Made by a program: the position numbers and the translations under genes
In this document: positions 1 to 11,692 of the stretch, piece after piece
Position numbering within the stretch: position 1 is the first letter of the stretch
Layout: each line of letters opens with the position of its first letter
DNA from: Erodium maritimum
Taxonomy: Eukaryota; Streptophyta; Magnoliopsida; Geraniales; Geraniaceae
NCBI GenBank assembly: GCA_963921825.1
Contig: OY997596.1
Location: 35,641,932-35,705,931 of the forward strand
DNA length: 64,000 bases
Direction: 5' to 3'
The notes under the pieces: generated by a model
What the model was told of the DNA's origin: nothing
What the model saw: only the letters and a program-made list of their open reading frames with translations
Database searches by the model: none

Positions 1-170
1 ATGAAAATTATTAGTCCCCAAATTTATAACTCAAATTCAAAATCTGTTTTTTTTATAAGCGATAAATTTTTATTAAAAAGCAATTTCCAAGGAGGAAAAG
101 GCTATGGTAAAACGATTACAATAAACTCCAACAAGGAGAAAAAAGGGAGAATGTCCCTTAAGGAGAAAAG

Positions 171-3100
171 TTACAACCCAATAAGCAAACGACGAGGCTT
201 CCTCCGCAAGCAACCAACTGGATCGTGTTGCCAATCTGCAAAGGACCTATCACTACGAATGGACTTGGAAAGCCAAAAAATACTAAAGGACTGATTCTGA
301 ATCTTGCCAAGAACCACCCGACTGCTTTCCATAATGTGGTTGAAAACTACCCCGTTCCGCAGGAGCCACAATTGCCAAAAGACCACATAACCAATCTGAA
401 CCCAATGCTTCCACCACCAATTCGCCCTAACGCCCTTCCACGACAGAATAGCACCGACGACAGTTTTGGGGCATACCCAAACTACCTTCCACCATAAACA
501 AACCAAACCCCAAATGAGGGCCGCTACAAGACAATGGAGCATGATATGATCGAAGTCCTCTATGCCGGATAGACACATCTTGCAATACACACCAGCCAAA
601 GTAATTTGGACCCCTCTCGATTCTAAGAAAACCGAAGTAGGAAGAATAGAATGTGAACTCAACTAGACCAACATCGAGAGCTTGGGGGAATAGCTTTAAC
701 CCACAAAATGGCAGCCCATTCAGACGCCTACAATCCATCATTACCAGATAAAATTTCATAACCTGTCGCAACTGAAAAAACACCCTTATCTTTGTTCTAG
801 TGAATCTGGTCCTGAGTGAACGGATCCAGAGACAGTCCTTGAAGATTGCCCAACAAAGCAACAAGCTCATCTCTTTCCCAATCCCAGAGATTACGACGAG
901 GTAAGATGCTCCAAGTCTCGTTAGCCCAAAACTCTGAAACCAAGCCCGTAGTGTTCCTTGCAGCAGCATAGATACGAGGGAAACGAACCTTAAAAGGAAT
1001 AAAACCATGCCAAGGATCATCCCAAAATCGAGCCCTAGAGCCATCACCCACCCTCCAAAATAAATTTTGCCTGCCAAACAATGTACTGAACATCGGATCA
1101 CCGGCCAGGTTGAGGATGTGATGAAAGAGAAACGCATTACCCCTTCGATCCAGCGCCGTAAGAACCCAATCGAGTGACGACCAGCCAAATTTGGAACAAA
1201 TTAGCTGCTTCCAGAGTGAATTGGAATCTGTGGCAAATCGCCAATACCACTAAGCCAGTAACGCGTCATTCATAGCTGCAAGATGCCGGAGCCCCAAACC
1301 TCCCTTCTTCTTCGGCCTACAGACTTGATCCCAACTGAGTTTATTAAAGGATTTACCTGAATGATATGACTTCCAGAGAAAAGAGCGCTGACAACTCTCC
1401 AAGGTGCGGACAAAGGCCTTGGGCGCCTTGAGCAGAGACATGTAAAATAAATGGAGTCCCGATAGAGTGCTTTGAATTAACACCACACGCCCAGCCAAGG
1501 ATAAAAACTTTGTATGCCAAACTGCCATAGACTTCCTATATTTGGTTATAATCGGATCCCAAGTTGTAATACCCTTGGGGGAAGCTCCCAAGCTGAAACC
1601 TAGATAGGGCATAGGTAAAACTGTTGACGTGCACCCCAAGCAATCCTCAACAACAGACGACGATAATAGATTTTCATTCAGAATTACGGGCTTGGACTTG
1701 ATGAAATTAATTTGCAACCCAGAAATCCATTCAAATGAAACGAGAACGGCCTTAAGCCTCGACAGCTCCTCTAAAACGCCATTGATAAATAGCAATGTAT
1801 CGTCTGCAAATTGAAGGTGTGATACTGACAATCTAGTGGTCACTTCCACTCCATGGAATAAGTGTTGATCTTTCCCGAACTCCAAAAGTCTATGGAGACC
1901 CTCTGCTGCAATTAAGAACAAGAATGGTGACAAGGGACATCCTTGTCTTATGCCATTGAACATTTGGAACTCCCAACCTGGTGAACCATTGACAAAAACT
2001 GATAAGTGCGCCCTGAACAAGCCCTGAACCCATCCTCTCCACCGATTTAAGAATTTCATCTGACCAAGGACTTCATCCAAGTATTCCCAATACAACTTAT
2101 CGTATGCCTTTTCAAAGTCTAATTTCAACGAAACCGACTCTCTCTTAGACTTTTTAATAGAGTGAATTAATTCAGAAGCCACGAGGACACCATCTACAAG
2201 CTGTGGTCCAGCTACAAAACCACTCTGTGTGTCGCTGATCAAGTCTGAAATAACAACGCTTAAACAAGCATATAATACCTTTGTCAAGATCTTGTACGAG
2301 CCAGATATAAGGCTTATAGGGCTGAAATCGCTTATGAATTCTGCCTGATCATGCTTTGGTATTATAGTGATAAAGGTGGCATTCAGGCCCCTTCCCAAAT
2401 CGCCATACGCATGGAATTCTGCCATAAAACGTTGCAAATCGACCTGCAAGATATCCCACGTAGCTTTAAATTTTTTTAAGGAGAAACCGTCTGGACCAGA
2501 CGATTTATTGCTTCCACATGCATCAATCGCAGATTTAATCTCCTCAAGGGGAAAAACCTATTCTAATGTCTGAGCTTGTGCCACTGTCAGAGTAGAGAAG
2601 GGAAGAATAGGCAAAGATAAACGGGTTCCCATAGGTGCCAAAAACCGAGCTTCAAAATGAGATGCAGCTAATTCCTTCACCTCTTCCGGACCATCGATAG
2701 TACCTTGGGCCGTACGGAAACGAGAAGCCCTGTTTCTGTGGGCTTTGAAGTTCGCCACTCTATGAAAATAACGGGAGCAACGATCTCCGCCCTTGTACCA
2801 AGCGATTCTGGCCTTTTGCTTCCAAGTTTTTGCTAACAACTTCCGTTTGATTATGAGCAGAAGCTTATACCAAGCTCTATCCGCATGCTCAAGTTCAGTC
2901 AAGTCTCTTACTTCCTGCAATTTGTCCAAAACATCAATATCAGCTTGGATTTTGGCAATATCGTTCTCGACTACGCCTAAGACTTCCTTGTTCCAAACTT
3001 GCAAATCACGACGTAGAGCCTTTAGTTTAAACCAGAGGGTGTAGCTGGTTGACTCGAACGACGGGTAGGACGTCCACAACCGTTTACCTATGACCAGAAA

Positions 3101-3853
3101 ATCAGGGTGTTTGGTCCAAGCGTTGATAAACCTGAGAGGTTTTGGCCCCCAATTAACAACCTCCATGCAGATCAAAATTGGCATGTGATCGGATAAGTCT
3201 CTGGGGAAGCTGGAGAGTTTCACAGGGCCAAACGTTTCCAAAAAATCAGCAGAGACCAAGAAGCGATCAAGTCGGGACGCCTTAGATGCCGACCCGTACC
3301 AAGTGAATAACGACCCTACCATCAGTAGATCAATAACTCCAGCCCGTGAAACAAATTCTTGAAATGATCGGATATCTGTCCTCGAAGAGACATTATTTCT
3401 CCGCTCCAATTCATTTAGAACTGCATTGAAATCGCCTCCAATAACCAAATGATATGATAAGGATGGAATGACATTCAATAAAAGATCCCAAAGAGTCCTT
3501 CGACCTCGAATGGAGCAAGGGGCATATACGTTTATACATGAGAAAGGCAAATTAACCTATATATAACGTCATCGCCAAGCCAAGGCTGATTCCACAGGAA
3601 AAGAACTATCAATCACAAAACTATCTGTCCTCCACAGGCTTAACACCCCCCCTGCACTCCCCACAGCTCGGATCAGATCACAATTCAAACCACCATTAAG
3701 GCCACAACTACGCAAAATAGTAAAATCAATCACCCTCCATTTCACCTCCTGCAACATAACAAAATTAGGTCTCAACTTAAACACAAAGCTCCTCAGACTG
3801 CTCCATTTCTGATGAGTGTTCAGTCCTCTCATATTCCATGAGAGGACTCTCAT
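171..3853 (-). pseudogene. LINE ORF2 pseudogene: endonuclease, reverse transcriptase, zf-RVT
   Basis: The domain order on the minus strand is standard for plant L1 ORF2. An apurinic-type endonuclease occupies 3853-2558. It begins MRVLSWNMRGLN and has a QE pair, then GGDFN and SDH catalytic motifs. Reverse transcriptase follows at about 2540-1250, with DFEKAYD, GIRQGCPLSP and the catalytic FADD motif. A zinc-binding reverse-transcriptase C-terminal domain lies at about 1190-171. The frame is interrupted near 3560 (stops between the two halves of the endonuclease), by a stop near 2563, and by frameshifts around 1250-430. Expected length is about 1,250 codons, so nearly the whole ORF is present but non-functional. 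Confidence 0.88.
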
Positions 3854-3886
3854 ACTTCACAAAGGAGGTGAAATAATAGCACCACT

Positions 3887-4916
3887 CTAGGTGCCTAATG
3901 AAGTATCTTCCTCCAAATCATCATCTTCAGAATAATCGTCCTCCACCGGTCGTTTTGAAGGGTTCAGATCAATTGAATTAAGCCGTTGCAAAAACAATTG
4001 ACCTGAAACAAAGGCCTTAGTACTCACCTTCGGGGCTAACGTAGACAATGCTTGAATTTGATTAACAGAACCTACGTCACCTCCATTCGAAAGATCCTTC
4101 TCGTTAGAACGAGTCCACAACCTGGCCCGGTACATTTTGGTCGGAGTAAACTTGGTTTTAGAACGACCTCGGATTGTCACACATTTAGTCAAATCAGGAT
4201 TGGAGGCCACCAAATCTGCAGGGAAAGACGCCAAAATCGGAACAGCTAAACTCAAATCGTTCTAACCCATCTGCTCAACAATCTCCCCTTCTTCACGGGA
4301 GTTCAGAATTTCAAAATTGTCCTTCGAAATCGGGATAGGATCAGTCTCAGATGACACCGGGGCCGGAGATGGTACCTCGGCGAGAAGGGACTCGAGGACT
4401 GGTTTTTCCGACGAGGAAATGGTAACTGGAAAAGACCCAAACCCAAAAACCAAATTCAAATTGCTTTCTAGTAATTGGAGCTGTCGCAGCAATCAGAACT
4501 GTTGCTGAGATAAAGAATTCATCATCAGCATTGGGATCAAATTGCACCCACTGGACCTTCCCCAATTTCTGAAGTGAGTGTCAGATCGAATCTAAAGAAT
4601 ACCCATGCCATGTCACCCCTTCAATTCTACACCAGCTCCACGCACCCCCTTCCAACACCACGTTACCAGAAAGATATAACAAATGGAACCACGATTCTAC
4701 CCATTTCCAACCAGTCTCTCTGAGCATTGACCCAAAGACAGCATCAGCGCAATTAATTAGGTAAACACCACCCCCAAGGTGGCAGAGCTCCATACCTGGG
4801 GCACCGTTGCTGGAGAACGCTTCGATATTATTATCCACAAATGCAAAAACCTCATTTTGGTAATCAAGTTTTGGTCCTAAGTTTCTTTCGTATATGAATA
4901 ATTCATATGAACTTCC
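3887..4916 (-). pseudogene. LINE ORF1 remnant (DUF4283-like)
   Basis: Two to three overlapping frames of the minus strand encode fragments resembling the N-terminal domain of plant LINE ORF1 proteins. These include a tract rich in W, C and I ending in a W-C-R-I-E-G-V segment near 4600, which is typical of the DUF4283 linker region. The frame is broken near 4580, 4490 and 4260. A more charged, acidic C-terminal part lies at 3887-4255. In intact LINEs this protein binds RNA and packages the transcript. Frames are too damaged to reconstruct; the assignment rests on position upstream of ORF2 and local motif similarity. Confidence 0.55.
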
Positions 4917-5513
4917 TTACTTGTTTTTTTTTGTATTTGTTTAGGGATATTATAATCTTTTGGTTACTCTAGAACTGGTGGTTTTACTACAACATATTGT
5001 TCTAATGGAATTGGAGGTTTCTAGGACCAACTATGATAATGATGTTTTCATCGTTGTCTATTTATTTATTTATTTTTTACGTTCTTTTGGAACACTATTT
5101 TTTTGCTCCAACTGGCCTCACGCTTTTAGTGTGTATTAGAGAAATCAATAACTGATTTTGCAGTATCACCAATAATCTTAATTTTTACTAGTATATCAAC
5201 ACTATTTATATATGATCTTGTGATCTTAGATATGTGTATAAATGCAACAAACATTTGATTTGCAACCTTTTGCAAATGTATCATCCTCTACACTTATGTT
5301 TCACACTCTGATGTGTGTGAGTCTAGATAATACACAAAAGTTATATCCCAAGAAAGTTCATACCTTGCTGTATGAGACTTACTTTTCTAACCTAAAGGTG
5401 AAAAGGTTGTCTCATCAAAATAACAATATTAAAATTTTGTAGCAAACAAATCACATATTCTGTTAAGAGCTCAAGATACCTGATAATATAATGTGATACA
5501 AAACAACAGAAAA
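4917..5513. other. AT-rich intergenic stretch, no gene seen
   Basis: This stretch is AT-rich with frequent stops in all frames. A 66-codon open frame at 5242-5442 has no recognisable motif and is probably chance. I saw no tRNA, inverted repeat or LTR terminus here. Confidence 0.5.
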
Positions 5514-5833
5514 CACTACTACCAAAAAGTACTCAGCTGACACATGAAATACGCCATCCAAGACCCGGGATTCGTCGGTTAAGCAATTGACCGACAAAAA
5601 CACTGTTGGCCAAGTGACATTAGCTAAGTCCCGTCGGCTAAGTACTTGGTCGACGATGTTACATCGATGTCAATCAATTATAAGACTTGACCACTTAACC
5701 AAAAGTGTCGCCTAAGTTATTAAATTGACCGACAACATCTACTATCTCGGTCTAGAGAACCACCTAACCGCTAAATATGATTGGTCGGCCAGTTAAGGAA
5801 CTTGCCCGACGCCACAAATTCTTTAGTTCAGTG
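5514..5833. mobile_element. Candidate CACTA-type miniature element
   Basis: The segment begins CACTACTACCAAAAAG and ends TTTAGTTCAGTG, matching the CACT(A/G)...(C/T)AGTG ends of CACTA transposons. Inside are several degenerate copies of a subterminal motif around CGTCGGTTAAG and GACCGAC in both orientations, as CACTA ends usually show. The possible 3-bp target duplication is imperfect (AAA versus ACA), and the terminal inverted repeat is weak beyond the first few bases. The solo LTR at 5842 sits just outside the right end. Confidence 0.35.
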
Positions 5834-5841
5834 ACACTTGG

Positions 5842-8800
5842 TGTCACGCCCCAATTTCAGTAAACCGAACTCGGGACGCGAACATTTAAAAACATAAACC
5901 ATTTGAAACCTGTTTTGAATAAACACTTTAAAATCACCATTTAGTTAAACAAAATAATATTTACAACTCAAAATAAGTCCCAACAAGTGGACAAAACAAG
6001 GTATCCGTCACTAGACTCAAAAGTAAAACCCAGAATCCCGCTCCTAGCTCTTCAAGCTTCAGAAGCTCACATAGTCCAACCTGCGACCGGTACCTATAGG
6101 AAAAGCAGCTAGGGGTGAGCGTTCGCTCACCACCACGGATAACAGACTGACTACGGCATAATTAGCAGATAATGCCGGTAACACCAACAATAAACTCAAC
6201 ACCGGGGGACACTATCCCCAACCCAAGTACTCCGACTGACACACACCCACTGTTACCTTCCTCGACCGACTCAACACTCTGACACGTAAAGTAGACCCAA
6301 CACAACGATCACGACCTCTTCCAAGGACTCAAAAGACCACCACACAACACCCAAGATCACAAAGGATCGCACACCAAACAAGATCACAAAGGATCGCATA
6401 CCAGCTGCTCAGTAACCTCCCTCAATCACGCGCTTTGCCGAACCACTCAGGTCAGGCGGTCGACCTGTATCAGTAACCTGTCTCTCTCACGCGCTTCCCC
6501 GACACAAAGTCGGGCCAGGCAGTCGACCTGTCACACTCACAACCCCGAACCACACACGCGCGGCCAGAACCCCTTTACTGACGGGCGGCCCCCTACCCCG
6601 TCTGAACATGCAGACGCGTGTGATCGAGGACCCCCGTTTCATGAAGCGGGCCCATAACCTCAGGTAACCACAATCACAATCACAAACAAAGTTCAACAAA
6701 CAGCAACAACACAAGTTCAGCACTCCACAGGCACTCATGGCCACCCAAGACACCAACCGTAAAACACGGACTCAACAACCCCACATGCACTCACGGCCTC
6801 CCAAGATACACCAACAGTAACTCACGGGCTCAACAACCCCATGGGCACTCACGGCCACTCAAACCACCAACAGTAACTCACGGGCTCAACAACCCCACGG
6901 GCACTCACGGCCTCTCAAAACCACCAATAGTAACTTACTGGCTCAACAACCCCACGGGCACTTAGGCCTCTCAAAACCACCAACAGTAACTCACGGGCTC
7001 AACAACCCCACAGGCACTCACGGCCTCCCAAGACACACCAACAGTAGAGACATGGGTTCAACAACCCCACGGGCACTCACGACCTCCCAAGACACACTGA
7101 CAATAAAGACACGGGTTCAACAACCCCACGGGTACTCATGGCCACCCAAGACACACCAACAGTAAAGACACGGGTTCAACAACCCCACGGGCACTCATGA
7201 CCACCCAAGACACAACAGTAAAACACGGGCTCTCATGGCCACCCAAGACACAACAGTAAAACACGGGCTCTCATGGCCACCCAAGACACAACAGTAAACA
7301 CACAATCAACCTCCGGCATAACCAATGCCTCCAACAATCCTAATATCAACAGTTTCACAATCAACCTCCGGGCATGGTCATATGCCTCCAGTACTCCTAA
7401 TATCGATAAGTTCACAATCAACCTCCGGGCATGCTCATATGCCTCCAGTAATTCTATTATCGATAAATTCACTGCTCCTACGACACTACTAAGTGTCACA
7501 TGCTTTTCTAATATTCTCTACGTTCCCGTATCATGCCTTTCTAATATTCGATAAACCTACTTAACCCACGACACCCCGGTGTCACATGCAATTCTACTGT
7601 TAACTTTCCCTAGTCAGGGCCGAGATTCGGCTACTTTTCCCTACCTCGTGCGTGTTCTCCAAAAGTGCCCAAATAAGCCCCGGCGTGATCTCCGTCACTC
7701 GCCTAGCTTTCCTTTGCCTCGGTCCGCAGCACGATCTAAAAGAACACAAATTTAGGGCACTTAACAACTCGTAGGAATAAACTGAAATTCAATAAACTTA
7801 ACGCCCAAACGTAACCACGACAATGTCGATCACTCCCAAACTTCCCAATTACTCGACATTGTCGATAAAGGACTCGTAAAGGCCCGATTTGCCCGACATG
7901 GCGAATCTGCCCGGGTTTTGGAAATGCCCTTCCGGGGCTCCGAAAATTCCCGTTTTCGTTTCTACGGTCTTAGAATAATTCAAGGGTTCCTAGGCACTCG
8001 ACGGAATCGAATTCCGACTTCCGAGTCATTTAATTAGCGTTTAAAGTTTATAAACCCGTCAATTACAACTTTCACAATTTAATTCCAAATTTCGATCCGG
8101 TTGTAGATTACTCGCTTGGGGAACGTTCTAAACCACCCGAACACGAAAACCCGATACCCGGGCATGTGGGCCCCACACGGCCACAATGGCAAAATTCCCT
8201 TTTTGCCCCAAAACGTTCCTAACGAACCCCAAACCTCAACCATTCATCTTTAAACCAATTCTAACCAAAACCCAACCATATTTGAATCGTTTAAACTCAA
8301 AACCAAAAATTCAAACTTAACAAAACGAAAATCGGTTAGGTGCTCACTGTAGAGATTGACGGTGTGAACTCGATTCTTCTATCGTTGAGACGATTCACCG
8401 GTCGGATGATCGAGAAATGGCAAAACCCCTAAACTTTCTTCTCTTTTTCTCCCTTTTCTCCTTCTCTTTCCTCTCTCCACTTTCTCTCTCTAAAACTCTC
8501 ATTTTCTCTAACTTTGCCGAGAACACCATTTCATTTCCCTTTTAATTTGTTTAAAAAAAACAAAACAAACTCTCTTATTTACAAACTACCACTCATGTCT
8601 CATCTTTGTTTTGTCCAATAAACCTAACACCGCCACATTGGTGACATGTGGCAAGTGGGTCCCATCCCTTTTGGAAAATATCTTCTAGATATTTTTTAGT
8701 CAGATTCGCGAAATTCGGACATTTCGGGCCCCGAACGGGCACTTTTTCCAAGAAATTCCGAAACTTCACGGGCTACAAGGAAACGGCTCAACTAAGACCG

Positions 8801-9076
8801 ATGCGACGACGGCTAAGCCTTTTGGATCCAAAACGGATCTCGAATGGACCAAAACGTCGTTCGGTTGACTTTTCCTGCGAAAAGTCAACATTTCCCAAAT
8901 TGGTCAGAAAGTTGCCCTGAGTTCCCCGGAACTTACTTTGGTCGATAACGGGGTCAACTCAAGTCCGGTATGACCCTCGGGGTCAAATTTAGGTACCTTT
9001 AAGTGTCTGTCTAAATTTTTTAAATTTTCCCGTTTTTCGCAGATTTAACTGGCGTTGACCGGGAGTGGTTATTACA
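5842..9076 (-). mobile_element. Solo LTR, copy 1 (probable Ty3/gypsy, 3.2 kb)
   Basis: The segment starts TGTCACGCCCC and ends GGTTATTACA. It is flanked by a perfect 5-bp duplication, CTTGG (5837-5841 and 9077-9081). It is colinear with two other copies in the window (32385-35281 and, inverted, 58989-61870). No primer-binding site, polypurine tract or coding region separates two repeats, so this is a single LTR left by LTR-LTR recombination. I take the sense strand as minus, because the end GGGCGTGACA resembles the 3' end of many plant gypsy LTRs; that orientation and family are inference. ORFs inside it come from repeats. Confidence 0.82.
6735..7300. repeat. Minisatellite inside solo LTR copy 1
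   Basis: About nine to ten imperfect units of roughly 60 bp, each containing GGGCTCAACAACCCCACGGG followed by CACTCACGGCC, CAAGACACACCAACAGTAA and variants. The last units shrink to about 35 bp. The same array in inverted orientation, with fewer units, lies in LTR copy 3 (about 60780-61070), and a differently homogenised version in copy 2 (about 33190-33510). No coding function is suggested; the open frames it makes are an artefact of repetition. Confidence 0.8.
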
Positions 9077-9263
9077 CTTGGTGACACACAATTTCTTCGG
9101 CCATGTGAATTTATGGATTCGAAATGAAATATTTGTAAAATCATGCACCCAAACGTGTATTATTGCATTGCAACAACCTATCACACAACTTAAACATTCA
9201 ACAAGAGTGCTCAAGAATTGCCCGCAAGAGAGCGCCGCCACCATCCTCATTTAATTTAAATTA

Positions 9264-9646
9264 GGGATAATTCCATTCTAGTACCCTAAAACTTTCGGAT
9301 TTCGTTTTTAGTACCCTAAATGTTTTTTGTGCCACTTCAGTACCCTAAATCTTTGTTTATTCCAGTTTAGTACCCAATTTCTGATTTTCCATCCATTTTT
9401 GGATGGAAAAACGTCACGTGCCTTGCACATGACCCTATCTTTTATAATAATACCAAAACTACTCTTCGGTAGTTTAAACAAATTGAATTTTTGAAAAATA
9501 AAAATGATTTTTTATAGATAAAAAATCAGAGGTTGGGTACTAAACTGGAATAAACGAAGATTTAGGGTACTGAAGTGGCACAAAAAACATTTAGGATACT
9601 AAAAACGAAATCCGAAAGTTTTAGGGTACTAAAATGGAATTATCCC
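9264..9646. mobile_element. Family A MITE, copy 1 (9-bp target duplication)
   Basis: Long terminal inverted repeats begin GGGATAATTCCATT and end AATGGAATTATCCC. They are made of repeated short units each containing TAGTACCCTAAA. The element is flanked by a perfect 9-bp duplication, TTTAAATTA (9255-9263, 9647-9655). A second copy lies at 16066-16448. Nine-bp duplications point to Mutator-type transposase mobilisation. It has no coding capacity. Confidence 0.9.
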
Positions 9647-9655
9647 TTTAAATTA

Positions 9656-10323
9656 CTATTGTACCTCTACGATGATCTATTCCTTTTGCTTAACAAGACA
9701 AAATTCGAACATCTCTGACACCAATTTCAACTTTTCTGATGAATCCACGGATCGAGAGTTTGAACTTCCTTCACTTTTTGGAGCATGGCCTTCCTCTCAA
9801 ATTCTGGTTGGACTTGTCCTTTTAGAGAATATACTGCTTGACAAAAATTTATGTTTTGTCATTTATGTATAAATTGTTTAGGGAAAATTATCATACACAA
9901 AAATAAAATAAAGTAATAATAAAAGTAATAGGTGGGAGTATACTTTAGCACTATTTCATTATAGAAAATATGCTAAACATCACTATAAAGTATTCTCTTT
10001 TTTATGTGATAATTGTTTATTTTCTTTTTAAAATATAAATTAGTAGCGTCGAGGCAATGTTAAGCATGTAAATACTTTAAAATAGTCTTTCTATTATGTA
10101 AGCTCTAGAAAGTTAGAAGGAAAAATATTACCGAGTAGTTCTTATATATACCAAATAAGTCAAACCCTGTAAGACGAGTTCTGAAAATGTTTAAACAATT
10201 AAAATGGCCAGTCACATAATTATAACAATCAACAAACATATGTATTTTTGTTACATGATTAATTTAGAGTAAAAGTTAGCGTTTTCTAATGTTGGGTTCT
10301 AAATTAAGTAAAAATATAAGATG
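9656..10323. other. AT-rich stretch with one unrecognised short ORF
   Basis: An ORF of 66 codons (9672-9872, +) has unusually even codon use and ends in a hydrophobic segment, but I do not recognise it and it has no splice partner that I can see. The rest is AT-rich with no repeat termini. It may be a decayed exon. Confidence 0.3.
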
Positions 10324-10332
10324 AGATACAAT

Positions 10333-11683
10333 AAAAAAACAATTCTCTCTCTAAAAAACAACCCTCTCACCTCTCTCTAAAAGCTCTTCCCTCCTAACCC
10401 TAGTTTCTTGCCACCGGTGATGTCTCTGTGCAATATTTGTTGCTAGAGAGTCACCGGTGGTCACACCGTCGTCTTCCCTTCCCTTTTCTCCTTCCTTTCC
10501 CCTTCCTTCGTGGCTGTCCGGTCTTCAACTCGAAACCTTCTACCCCCTCAGATCTGGTCTCCTGGGGTTAGAGACCGCTCCTTCTTCTTCAGTTTGCTCC
10601 TTTGATGGAGTTGTCCCGGGGGTTTCCGGTGTTTGGTGTGTGTTTTTTCAGTGAGGGAGAATTTTTGGGGTAGATCTAGACCTGTGCATCAACTGTTCGG
10701 TGGTTTGGGGGTTTTCTAGTGGTTGCCGGTTTTCTCGTTTCTGCACCGTCTTCGTCTTTGGCTGGGGTCTCGGGCTTTCAGTGGGAGTCTCTTCTTCACT
10801 TTGTTGAAGATGGACGATTCCCTAATCTCTGGCCGGGATGTTGGATGCTCGCCCTTCAGATCTGGTGGCCGTCCCGTTTGTTTGACCAGATCCGCCTTGT
10901 CTGGTTGTGTAGGGACCTGACTCGCCTACGGTTGTTTCAACCTCAGTGGGTCGTTGATTTCATCGGTGTTGGCCGTCTTCGAAGGTCTCCTCGAGTTCAG
11001 ATCTGGAGTTCTTTGCCGTCTGCCGCAGCTCTCGGTGTCCTCCTCTGCCGCCGCGGCCAGACCTTCCTCTGGGCTTCGCTCTGGTAAGATCTGGTTCCAT
11101 TTCGCGTCCTCTCCTCCTGGTTGCCTCCTTACTCCTTATTCCCGGTCCCGTTTGCGGTGGTGCAGGGAGTGACTTGGGGCCCGTTTCGCTGGTGTTGGCC
11201 GCGTCGGGTTGTTTTGGCCTGTGTGCCTAGTTTGGGAGTACTGATGGTTCTGGGAGGTTGGGGTACTGCTTTTGGTGCCATATTTGGTTCTTCATTGGTT
11301 CTCTGGCGTTTCCGGACTGCTTTGAGGTGGGTGTCTTTGCGGGTTCAGGATTGTTGCTCGGTGTTGTGCTCAATCGTTTTTATCTCGGTGTTAGACCGTT
11401 TGTTATCTTTGTGTTCGTATTAGGTTTGTTCTGTTTTACCTGCTGTTGGGTTTTGTTTGGTGTTAGTTGGTACTCCCCTTGTTGGGTGAGTTTTGGTTGC
11501 TACTTGTTAGCTTTGATTGTATTTCATTTAGTCATCTGGGTACTAGACCTATGTTATAGTTTGGTTGTTTGTTTCACCCTAGTTGGGTGTGTTTGTGGTA
11601 TGTTCTGAGGGCTTTGCCCTTGTCGTTCAGTAACACTTTGTTACTGTTGGATTTATATAAAAAAAAATTGCTGATAAAAAAAA
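10333..11683 (+). mobile_element. GC-rich non-LTR retroposon (LINE-like ends, no pol)
   Basis: A 1.35 kb block much richer in G and T than its surroundings is bracketed by AGATACAAT (10324-10332 and 11684-11692), a probable target-site duplication. It opens with a CT-rich leader (CTCTCTCT, then CCTAACCCTAG) like a transcribed 5' UTR. It ends in TTTATATAAAAAAAAATTG plus a further A run, as retroposed RNA does. The motif CAGATCTGG recurs several times (about 10548, 10858, 10999). Overlapping open frames of up to 122 codons exist but share no known domain and look like compositional artefacts. Alternatives are an internally deleted LINE or a retrocopy of a non-coding RNA. Confidence 0.55.
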
Positions 11684-11692
11684 AGATACAAT

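Larger units (their letters stand above)
58..4916 (-). mobile_element. Decayed L1-type LINE retrotransposon
   Basis: Reading on the minus strand, an ORF1-like region (4916-3887) is followed by an endonuclease/reverse-transcriptase ORF2 (3853-171). Next comes a 3' tail in which an AATAAAAATTT-like stretch and a CGCTTAT motif end in a run of A (seen as T at 51-58). The same tail motif ends the ORF1-only LINE at 45539, so the two are related. Several stops and frameshifts break both ORFs, so the copy is dead. The 5' end is not defined and I did not find a target-site duplication; the boundary at 4916 is only where the ORF1 frame stops being open. Confidence 0.85.

Noticed and set aside
2793..3044. 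Plus-strand frames across 1-4900
   Set aside because: They are shadows of LINE ORF1 and ORF2, which lie on the minus strand with clear motifs.
8648..8920. 90-codon + strand frame
   Set aside because: It is inside solo LTR copy 1; homologous frames in copies 2 and 3 are not conserved in frame, so it is not a gene.
10719..11608. Overlapping + strand frames of 65-122 codons
   Set aside because: They are in different frames of a G/T-rich retroposon, with biased composition and no motif; I do not call them genes.
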